Shown: in pieces, positions 55,115-64,000 of the stretch
Layout of the letters: each line of letters opens with the position of its first letter
Numbering within the stretch: the stretch's first letter is position 1
DNA from: Rhodanobacter panaciterrae
GTDB taxonomy: Bacteria; Pseudomonadota; Gammaproteobacteria; Xanthomonadales; Rhodanobacteraceae
Assembly (NCBI RefSeq): GCF_014651895.1
Contig: NZ_BMXT01000002.1
Span: 186,001-250,000 of the forward strand
Direction: 5' to 3'
Length of the DNA stretch: 64,000 bases
Made by a program: the position numbers and the translations under genes
The notes under the pieces: generated by a model
What the model was told of the DNA's origin: nothing
Seen by the model: only the letters and a program-made list of their open reading frames with translations
The model's database searches: none

Positions 55115-56083
55115 TTAGTGCTTAGCGGCCGCACCAAAAATTCTTTTCACGGCCTCGAATGTCTTGCTTCCATCTCGCTTGTCAAGACAATACGTCACCA
55201 CTCCTTCAATTAGTCCATCCTGTGCCATTTCCGTCATGGCTTGGGCACCAGCAGCAATATTCTCTGGCGTGCCTGCAACGTGATTAAATCTCTCTAAAGT
55301 AGACTCATCCCCTGAAACCATTACGATCATCGGGAGTGATTTTTTACGCAATAAAGCTAATGAATTCTCGACAGCTGCTCGGTTCGCCGGATACGCCGCC
55401 ACGACTCCGTCAATCAATTGACTCCATGTATTAATGAATTGCTCATCATCCATTTGATGAGTAAAATACATCAGCGGATAAAATTTGATTTTAGGATTTA
55501 TTGCTTTACCGGCCTCCACCATCTTATGAATATAGTCCGGCGTGAATTTTTTTGAATGAACTTCTTTGCTCGGAACTATGTTGCGCCAAAAATCGTCAAT
55601 CACATACCCCTTAAGATTGGGGTGACTAAGAGAAAGTCTGGCAATCTCTTGAGCCCATTTTATGTAATCAAGACGAAACGGCTCGGGATAATGGAACGTG
55701 CTACCTTGAGCGGGTGTCTCAGATGGCGGAACCAAATAAACCCACACTGTAATACCCGCCTTCTCAGCCTTTGGTAAGAATATGGCGAGATCCTGCCAAT
55801 CGTTTGTCCCGTGCGCAATGAGCCACATATACGTGTTCGCGTTCAGATCTACTAATTTGGTGACAAGGCGATCGGTATCAACACGGCCATTAAGACGTGG
55901 CTCTTTGTCATAATCACCTAGTACGAATTTAGAACTAGGCTGCGTGGAGGGTGTTGCTGATGTCGCATATGCCGGAGATATTAGGCCAGAACAAATCAAC
56001 GTGGTGAATACACAAAAATACAAAGAGTTAATCGTATGTATATATGCCATTCTGAGCCATTTTGCATGTGTTAACGTGACCAT
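55115..56083 (-). CDS. Exported TIM-barrel-like protein of unknown function
   Basis: 322 residues from ATG 56083 (AGGAG with 7-nt spacer). A signal peptide (LICSGLISPAYA) precedes a barrel-like fold: NANTYMWLIAHGTNDWQDL, KAGITVWVYLVPP, PNLKGYVIDDFWRNI with an Asp-Asp pair at a strand end, then KIKFYPLMYFTHQM, IDGVVAAYPAN, LPMIVMVSGD and EGVVTYCLDKRDGSKTF. The pattern resembles clan-level glycoside hydrolase barrels, with candidate acids in VIDDFW. I recognise no named family. Placement between wzx and the GT2 suggests a periplasmic enzyme acting on the polysaccharide. Confidence 0.6.
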   Translation of the reverse strand: MVTLTHAKWLRMAYIHTINSLYFCVFTTLICSGLISPAYATSATPSTQPSSKFVLGDYDKEPRLNGRVDTDRLVTKLVDLNANTYMWLIAHGTNDWQDLAIFLPKAEKAGITVWVYLVPPSETPAQGSTFHYPEPFRLDYIKWAQEIARLSLSHPNLKGYVIDDFWRNIVPSKEVHSKKFTPDYIHKMVEAGKAINPKIKFYPLMYFTHQMDDEQFINTWSQLIDGVVAAYPANRAAVENSLALLRKKSLPMIVMVSGDESTLERFNHVAGTPENIAAGAQAMTEMAQDGLIEGVVTYCLDKRDGSKTFEAVKRIFGAAAKH

Positions 56084-56202
56084 ATCCATGCTCCTGATGG
56101 TTTATGCTGTGGAATATCGGCACTCTTTAGAGTAATGACACGTTCTTGAGAATGTGCAACCCTGTATAACTGCAATTGATCATCTCTCCATCGTCAAGAA
56201 TC

Positions 56203-57594
56203 TCACAGGAAAGCAATCGCCGCCCTACAGGCTAAGGCTGTTGTAGTCCAAATCGCCACCCATGGCAAAGCTTCCCGCAATACAGCAATCAATCTTTGCA
56301 ATCGCATGCCCGAAACAATTACAACTACATACACATAGACAAGATAAAAAAGAAATCCAGAAACAGCATAAATCTCAACAACATCGTCGGCTGCAAATTT
56401 GGCAGCAAGCAAAACAGCACCCACACGAACAATAACGCCGAACAGTTGCAGAACTAATGCTCTTCGCTGGTGACCAGTCACATGCAGAGTCATTGATACT
56501 GGTGACGCTAGGAACTGGGCAACAAACCATGGCGTCATCCATCCAACAATATCGCCGGCGCGCCGCCATTCTTCGCCAAAAATAATTGGAAATGCAACTG
56601 GGGAAATAATGCCGGCAAATATCAACGGGCCGACACCAGATTTGGCAAGTCCTCCGATCACTTTCGCCGTAAATTCACCGAGTGAATCTCTGCGCAACTC
56701 TTCTGGCGCACGTGACAAATAAACTTGCGCCACTGAGCTTCCTATCAAAGTCATTGGAGCAGCCATCGCTCGAGTTGCCAGCATAAGATAACCGGCTTCA
56801 GGGCCGACAGCCAACGCCGCGATGATAATAACTGGCAACTGAATCCCGGCAGTATTGGCAAGCCCCTCGAAAGTCGAATATTTTGGAAAGCGATCGTATG
56901 CGTGAAACATTTTCCGCATGCCATTAAAACTGAGGGATGGTAGTTTGTTACGATCCTCCCTAAAAAAATCCCGACCTAAACCTGCTATCCCCGCGCCACT
57001 ATTGATCATCTGTCCTAACAACAAACCGAATGGCGCCATACCTAGCCAGCCAAAACCAACTTGAACGCCGGCGCCTCCTATTGCCTGAGTCATCCTTGTT
57101 TTAGCTATTACTGTGAATTTATGTTTCCGAGTCGACCAGTATTGGAGAGCCGCATAAGAGCCAGATAGCCATATACCCAAAGGCAGCATCCATAGATAGG
57201 GACGCAATCCAGGTTGATGTACAAGCTCTATCACTCTCGCTGGAAAAGCAATGCTTATACAGCCGACAAGCATTGCTAACGCTAATGAGCTACTTAATGC
57301 TAGGGCTAACAAATTAATTGCATCACTATCGCTTTCCGGTATTGCAATCGCTATCTCGAATCGCAAACATGCAGCAACGGAAAGGATGCTTAACAGTGAT
57401 GCATACACAGCAAGTATGCTGAAATGCTGAGGCGTATAAAGCCGCGTAAGTATAGGTAGCACTATTACCGTAAGCGCCTGAGCAACTGCTGTACCTCCAG
57501 CCAGAACGCCCACGTGGCGCAAGAACTTATTACTCAACAAGCGTCTAAGCCATATGCGCACGAGCATCACCCACGTAGACTCTGCGGCTGACAT
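56203..57594 (-). CDS. wzx: Lipid-linked repeat-unit flippase (Wzx-like)
   Basis: 463 residues from ATG 57594 with about 12 membrane helices. The MOP/polysaccharide-exporter pattern shows in VLAGGTAVAQALTVIVLPILTRLYTPQHFSILAVYASL at the N-terminus and YLMLATRAMAAPMTLIGSSVAQVYLSRA in the middle. It moves undecaprenyl-PP repeat units to the periplasmic side for Wzy. It starts 6 nt after the aminotransferase stop. Confidence 0.9.
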   Translation of the reverse strand: MSAAESTWVMLVRIWLRRLLSNKFLRHVGVLAGGTAVAQALTVIVLPILTRLYTPQHFSILAVYASLLSILSVAACLRFEIAIAIPESDSDAINLLALALSSSLALAMLVGCISIAFPARVIELVHQPGLRPYLWMLPLGIWLSGSYAALQYWSTRKHKFTVIAKTRMTQAIGGAGVQVGFGWLGMAPFGLLLGQMINSGAGIAGLGRDFFREDRNKLPSLSFNGMRKMFHAYDRFPKYSTFEGLANTAGIQLPVIIIAALAVGPEAGYLMLATRAMAAPMTLIGSSVAQVYLSRAPEELRRDSLGEFTAKVIGGLAKSGVGPLIFAGIISPVAFPIIFGEEWRRAGDIVGWMTPWFVAQFLASPVSMTLHVTGHQRRALVLQLFGVIVRVGAVLLAAKFAADDVVEIYAVSGFLFYLVYVYVVVIVSGMRLQRLIAVLREALPWVAIWTTTALACRAAIAFL

Positions 57595-57600
57595 CAAAAT

Positions 57601-58686
57601 TCAATCACTATGAAGCGCCGACATAATTTCAACCTGGTGAGCAGGTGACAAATACGGATGCATCGGCAAACTCATTACCCGCTCTGCCACTGCGTCGCCA
57701 ATCGGCAACCTACTGGTCGCGTCAGCTACTGCGGGCTGCTTGTTTAAGGGAGTCGGGTAATGCACAGCGGTAGGAATACCAACACCCTTGAGTCTAGCCT
57801 GCACATTTTCACGATCATCGACCTGTATGGTGTACTGTGCCCAAGCACTGATGTTGTGTGATTCGACATAAGGCGTGGCTTTACTATCAAATTTGGTTAG
57901 CAGTTGACCATAGACTTTCGCTATACCCTGACGTAGTTCAATTTCCTCAGCTAGGATTTCCAACTTTGGTAGCAATATGGCTGCCTGTAGCGTATCCAAT
58001 CGACTATTCACGCCCACACGGATGTGGTGATAACGACGATCCTGACCGTGGCGTGCGATTTGCCGCATGACCTTGGCCAACTCACCGTCACTGGTAAAAA
58101 TCGCACCGCCATCGCCATAGCAGCCCAACGGCTTGCTGGGGAAAAAGCTGGCGCAGGCAACGGTAGTCAGGTTGCAGCTCTTGCGGCCCTTGTAGCTGGC
58201 GCCAAAGCTCTGTGCCGCGTCCTCGATCACCGTGATGCCATGCCTGGTTGCGATGGCGTTGATCGCGTCATAGTCGGCGCACTGGCCGTACAGCGACACG
58301 GGAATGATCGCTTTGGTACGCGGGGTAATAGCCGCCTCCAGCAATGTCGGGTCGAGGTTGTACGTGCGCGGATCGACGTCCACGTAAACCGGCTTGGCGC
58401 CCAGCAAGGCCACCGTTTCTGCCGTAGCGATATAGGTGAAGCCGGGGGTGATTACCTCGTCGCCCGGACCGATGCCGAGCGCCATCTGGGCAATCTGCAG
58501 CGCGTCTGTGCCGTTGGCCACCGTAATGCAATGTCCGGCGCCCACATAAGCGGCAAGCTTTTCCTCCAGCTCAGCCACTTCGGGTCCGAGAATGTACTGA
58601 CCATGCGCCAACACCCGTTGAATGCCGGCGTCGATCTTGTCTTTGATGCGTGCCTGCTGGGTCTTGAGGTCAACGAATTCGATCAT
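57601..58686 (-). CDS. wbpE: DegT/DnrJ-family sugar aminotransferase, WbpE/WlbC-like
   Basis: 361 residues, a PLP enzyme with [60 protein letters not shown] and the active Lys in [19 protein letters not shown], with [16 protein letters not shown]. It is predicted to make UDP-GlcNAc3NA from the 3-keto acid formed by the WbpB-like enzyme. It overlaps the acetyltransferase stop by 3 nt (ATGA). Confidence 0.88.
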   Translation of the reverse strand: MIEFVDLKTQQARIKDKIDAGIQRVLAHGQYILGPEVAELEEKLAAYVGAGHCITVANGTDALQIAQMALGIGPGDEVITPGFTYIATAETVALLGAKPVYVDVDPRTYNLDPTLLEAAITPRTKAIIPVSLYGQCADYDAINAIATRHGITVIEDAAQSFGASYKGRKSCNLTTVACASFFPSKPLGCYGDGGAIFTSDGELAKVMRQIARHGQDRRYHHIRVGVNSRLDTLQAAILLPKLEILAEEIELRQGIAKVYGQLLTKFDSKATPYVESHNISAWAQYTIQVDDRENVQARLKGVGIPTAVHYPTPLNKQPAVADATSRLPIGDAVAERVMSLPMHPYLSPAHQVEIMSALHSD

Positions 58687-59270
58687 TGCGCTGCATCCAG
58701 CTTGTTAAGTTGACGTCCATCAAGCACGTAGCGCACGCCAGTGCGTGCACAAACAGCCTCGCTTGTACCTTGCAGGGGCAGCTTCAATTGCTCGCCGAAT
58801 TCGCTCATCCAGCCAATTTGACGAGCAGGCACGCCTACCATCAGTGCATAAGCCGGCACATCTTTGTTGACCACCGCGCCAGCACCGACGAAGGCGAATT
58901 CGCCGATAGTGATGCCGCAGACGATGGTGCAGTTAGCACCCAACGTCGCCCCTTTCTTCACCAGCGTATTGCGGTACTCATCCTTGCGTTCGATCAGCGA
59001 ACGCGGGTTGTAGACATTGGTGAACACCATGCTGGGACCGCAGAACACGCCCTCTTCCAGAGTGACATCGTCGTATACCGAGACATTGTTCTGGATCTTG
59101 CAGCGATCTCCGATGCTGACCTTGTTGCCGACAAAGACATTCTGCCCCAGGGAGACACCTGCTCCGATATGCGCGCCACCGCAGACGTGCACGAAATGCC
59201 ATACACGGGACCCCTCGCCAATCTGCGCGCCCTCATCAACGATGGCAGAAGGATGCTGATAGAAGCCCAT
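58683..59270 (-). CDS. wbpD: UDP-sugar N-acetyltransferase, WbpD/WlbB-like
   Basis: 195 residues from ATG 59270 (GGTGA site); a GTG at 59279 overlapping the previous stop is an alternative. It is a left-handed beta-helix hexapeptide-repeat acetyltransferase ([67 protein letters not shown]). It acetylates the 3-amino group to give UDP-GlcNAc(3NAc)A. Confidence 0.9.
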   Translation of the reverse strand: MGFYQHPSAIVDEGAQIGEGSRVWHFVHVCGGAHIGAGVSLGQNVFVGNKVSIGDRCKIQNNVSVYDDVTLEEGVFCGPSMVFTNVYNPRSLIERKDEYRNTLVKKGATLGANCTIVCGITIGEFAFVGAGAVVNKDVPAYALMVGVPARQIGWMSEFGEQLKLPLQGTSEAVCARTGVRYVLDGRQLNKLDAAQ

Positions 59271-59275
59271 GTCAT

Positions 59276-61554
<2,279 letters not shown>

Positions 61555-61679
61555 GGTGTTTCCGTAGGGCGATTTGGATCAGGTTGTCTAACAGGAGCCA
61601 AACGGCTCAAAAAACATTGAGGCAAGTTTTAACCGTTGATTATGAGTGTTCGTATTGCAGAGGCGGTATTTGTGCTTTG

Positions 61680-61753
61680 CTCCTCCCCTGTTCTGGAGGG
61701 GAGGAGCAAGAGCTCTACCCCTCCTCAGTCCTCCCCTGCAAAAGCAGGGGAGG
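61680..61753. repeat. Intergenic palindromes (units 10 and 11)
   Basis: Unit 10: CTCCTCCCC 61680-61688 with GGGGAGGAG 61698-61706 and a 9-nt loop. Unit 11: CCTCCCCTGC 61730-61739 with GCAGGGGAGG 61744-61753. They sit in the 232-nt gap between wzc and the dehydrogenase gene. Another small hairpin GAGCC-AAAC-GGCTC lies at 61595-61608. Confidence 0.85.
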
Positions 61754-61786
61754 AGGCACATGGGGAGGAGGCAGAGCGGCAAACAC

Positions 61787-63988
61787 TTATTTGGCGGTTT
61801 TGTATTCGTAGTAGCCGTAGGAGTAGTAGCCAGCACTGCGGCGCTCAACGGCATTGAAGATGGCACCCTTGATTTCCACACCGTTCTGCTCGAAACGCTG
61901 CTTGGCCAACCCAATCTCGCGTGCCTGGTTGAGGCCAAAGCGCACTACCAGCAGGCTGGTGCCAGCCTGGTGGCCGATTACGGCTGCGTCGGTCACCGCC
62001 AGGATCGGCGGAGTGTCGATGATGATCAGGTCGTACAGCGGCATCAGCTTGTTCAGCAAGGCCGTGAAGTTCGCATGCATCAGCAGTTCGGAGGGGTTCG
62101 GCGGGATCTTGCCGCGGGCAATGAAATGCATGCCGTCGACGCTAGCCACAGCGCGGATCGCAACAGTGGTGTCTATTTGCCCAGCAATGAGTTCGGACAG
62201 GCCGTTCTCGGGTTTGCCGCCCAGGACCTTGTGCTGACCACCCTTGCGCATGTCGGCATCGATCAACAGCACCTTCTGGCCAGCCTGGGCAATCACCGCA
62301 CCCAGGTTGGATGAAACAAAGGTCTTGCCGGCGTTGGGGCTGGAGCCGGAGATCATCAACAGGTTGTTCTTCGCCTCCAGTCGGGCGAAATGCAGGCTGG
62401 TGCGCAGACTGCGCAGCGCCTCGGTGGCCAGATCCGCCGGCGCGTCCACCGCAAGCAAATGTTGTCGGCCATCACTGCGGCGATGCGGGCCACGCAGGGA
62501 GATGCTGCGCTCCTGTTCGCTCATCGGGATCGACGCGTACACCGGCAGGCCAAGCTGCTCGATATCCGCAGGATCTTCCACGCCGCGATTGAGCATCTGA
62601 CGCAGAAAGATGAAAGCGACAGCCAGGAAGCCGCCGAGGAAAGTGCCGCCGAGCGCGATGACTGCCTTCTTCGGCTTCACCGGGCGGCTGGTGTCCGCTG
62701 CGGCCTTGTCGATGATGCGCACATTACCGACGGTGCCGGCACGGGCGATATCCAGTTGCTGGGCCTGATTGAGCAGGCTGGTATAGGTGTCATTGCTGAC
62801 CTGCACATCACGGGTCAGCCGCAGCAGTTCCTGCTGGGTGTCCGGCAACTGGCCAACCTGCTTTTCCATCGCAGCCTTCTGCGCATCCAGTTGACCGATC
62901 TGCTGCATCAGGGCCTTGTAGGCCGGATGCTCAGGGGTGAACCGGCGCTCCATATCGGCTTGCTGCATGCGCAACTGCTGGATGCTGGTCTCGATCGCCA
63001 CTTCTTGGTCCAGCAAGCCCTTGGTCTGCATGGTGATGTCGACCGAATGCGCCTGGGTCTGGTACGCGTTCAGCGCCGTAGTGGCCTTTTCCAGGTCGCG
63101 CCGCACGTTCGGCAGTTGTTCCTTGACGAACTTCAGGCTGTTGGCGGCTTCGGCGGAATTACGATCCACGTTTTGGCGCACGTACAGCTCGCTGACCTGG
63201 TCGAGCAGGTTGGTGGCCAGTTCCGGGTCGGCGTTGTTGTAAGTCAACGCGATGATGCCCGAGTCCTTGCCTTGCTCGCTGGCATTGACGTCCTGCTGCA
63301 ATTGGGTGATCACGGCCAGGTCGCGCTGGCGCACCACGTCGAAGCGCATGCCCGGATTGGCGGCCAGCGCCTTCACCTGGATGGTCACGCCGTGGCCGTT
63401 GGCGGATTGCCCGACTTGACCACTGAGCAGAGTGTTGTTGTCGTCATCGAGCAGGGTGTAGGCGCCGTTCTTGCCGGCAATCAAGGTCAACGACTTGTCC
63501 AGCAAGCTGGCAGGGACATCCAGCTGGAAGATATCCAGCGTCGAACCGCCCCAGTCATAGCTGTTCATGCCGAACTTGGGCGGTGCCACAGCGCCGGCTT
63601 GATCTGGCGAGTAACGACGAGCAATGAAACTGCCAATCATTGGGAAGCGTCGCGGCGTGACGTTGATGGCCAAATGAAGGTTGTCGGCCGCCGCGCCGAT
63701 CACCGTGCGAGAGGTAATCAGCGCTATCTCGGTGGTGGCCTCCGAATTTGACGCGCCCAATGTCTGGGTGATCGCGCTGAGGCCCGGCAAGTTGGGCACT
63801 TTCTGCTCCACCTGCACGATCGCATTGGCCTGGTAGACCGGGGTGGCCAGCAAGGCGTAGGCCACGCTGATCACGAAAAACAGGCCGGTAACCAAGATGA
63901 TCAGCCATTTATGGTCGATCAACGTACCGAGCAGTGCGCCCAGGTCGATTTCGTCATCGCCCTGCGATGGAGTTTGCGTAGCAGCCAT
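61787..63988 (-). CDS. wzc: Polysaccharide co-polymerase/tyrosine autokinase (Wzc-like)
   Basis: 733 residues. N-terminal Wzz domain with a first transmembrane helix (WLIILVTGLFFVISVAYALLATPVYQA), a long coiled-coil periplasmic part, a second helix (KAVIALGGTFLGGFLAVAFIFL) and a C-terminal BY-kinase. The kinase has Walker A ISGSSPNAGKTFVSSN near residue 551, Walker A' VLLIDADMRKGG, Walker B LIIIDTPP and a tyrosine cluster SAGYYSYGYYEY at the end. It controls chain length and export through phosphorylation cycles. The start is 12 nt from the right edge; wza and a phosphatase are expected beyond it. Confidence 0.94.
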   Translation of the reverse strand: MAATQTPSQGDDEIDLGALLGTLIDHKWLIILVTGLFFVISVAYALLATPVYQANAIVQVEQKVPNLPGLSAITQTLGASNSEATTEIALITSRTVIGAAADNLHLAINVTPRRFPMIGSFIARRYSPDQAGAVAPPKFGMNSYDWGGSTLDIFQLDVPASLLDKSLTLIAGKNGAYTLLDDDNNTLLSGQVGQSANGHGVTIQVKALAANPGMRFDVVRQRDLAVITQLQQDVNASEQGKDSGIIALTYNNADPELATNLLDQVSELYVRQNVDRNSAEAANSLKFVKEQLPNVRRDLEKATTALNAYQTQAHSVDITMQTKGLLDQEVAIETSIQQLRMQQADMERRFTPEHPAYKALMQQIGQLDAQKAAMEKQVGQLPDTQQELLRLTRDVQVSNDTYTSLLNQAQQLDIARAGTVGNVRIIDKAAADTSRPVKPKKAVIALGGTFLGGFLAVAFIFLRQMLNRGVEDPADIEQLGLPVYASIPMSEQERSISLRGPHRRSDGRQHLLAVDAPADLATEALRSLRTSLHFARLEAKNNLLMISGSSPNAGKTFVSSNLGAVIAQAGQKVLLIDADMRKGGQHKVLGGKPENGLSELIAGQIDTTVAIRAVASVDGMHFIARGKIPPNPSELLMHANFTALLNKLMPLYDLIIIDTPPILAVTDAAVIGHQAGTSLLVVRFGLNQAREIGLAKQRFEQNGVEIKGAIFNAVERRSAGYYSYGYYEYKTAK

Positions 63989-64000
63989 TCAGGTGGTCGT

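Noticed and set aside
61595-61608. GAGCC-AAAC-GGCTC hairpin with an A/T tract as the wzc terminator
   Set aside because: On the - strand the T-tract precedes the stem, so it cannot terminate wzc transcription.

Overview
The window looks like a chromosomal segment of a high-GC gammaproteobacterium of the Xanthomonadales, most likely Rhodanobacteraceae/Xanthomonadaceae (Rhodanobacter, Dyella or Luteibacter type). The evidence is the Xanthomonas-type antibacterial type IV secretion locus, an XVIPCD-tailed effector, an SAH riboswitch before ahcY, a RimB-RimK pair, and many genes whose only visible start signal is a -10-like hexamer exactly 6 nt before the ATG. No ribosomal or marker gene is present, so genus-level placement is inference.

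Layout. (1) 1-15.8 kb, + strand: a near-complete X-T4SS locus in the order virB7 (3' end only), virB8, virB9, virB10, virB11, virB1, virB2, virB3, virB4, virB5-like, virB6. It continues with a DUF4189 protein, a TrbM/KikA-like protein, an immunity-type lipoprotein overlapping a lipase effector that carries a C-terminal XVIPCD-type secretion signal, and virD4. This is the accessory system of greatest interest: a machine that delivers toxins into competitor cells, with its own toxin/antidote pair inside the locus. (2) 15.9-45.5 kb: conserved housekeeping genes. These include an FAD-linked oxidase, a uracil-DNA-glycosylase-family protein, a nucleoside permease, a GGDEF protein, dusB, metK, uup, a PBP7-like peptidase, a GIY-YIG protein, ppc, ahcY with its SAH riboswitch, a GST, metF, ilvE, a two-component pair, rimB-rimK, tRNA-Gly(CCC), a FecR/DUF6600 protein, trmB, a DUF559 protein and an SLC13-type permease. 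metK, ahcY and metF place three genes of S-adenosylmethionine/methyl-group turnover within 12 kb. (3) 46.0-64.0 kb: a surface polysaccharide (O-antigen/capsule type) cluster. wecA is on + and faces a long - strand block that reads from wzc down through UDP-sugar genes (wbpA/O-, wbpB-, wbpD-, wbpE-like), wzx, an exported TIM-barrel-like protein, a GT2, wzy, fnlA, fnlB, a methyltransferase, fnlC and wbuB. The predicted precursors are UDP-GlcNAc(3NAc)A and UDP-L-FucNAc, flipped by Wzx, polymerised by Wzy and length-controlled by Wzc. The central part (about 52.7-57.6 kb) is clearly AT-richer than the rest, as expected of horizontally exchanged wzx/wzy genes.

Two genome-scale signals cut across the genes. 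A family of short GC-rich palindromes (arms CCTCCCC(C)TGC/GCAG(G)GGGAGG with an ACCCCCTCCCAAC-type flank) sits in six intergenic gaps between 17 and 62 kb, often as inverted pairs, and brackets the DUF559 gene on both sides. None was seen in the T4SS locus. Second, at least five genes (FAD oxidase, dusB, uup, DUF4124, trmB) have TANNNT followed by exactly 6 nt and then ATG, pointing to leaderless mRNAs.
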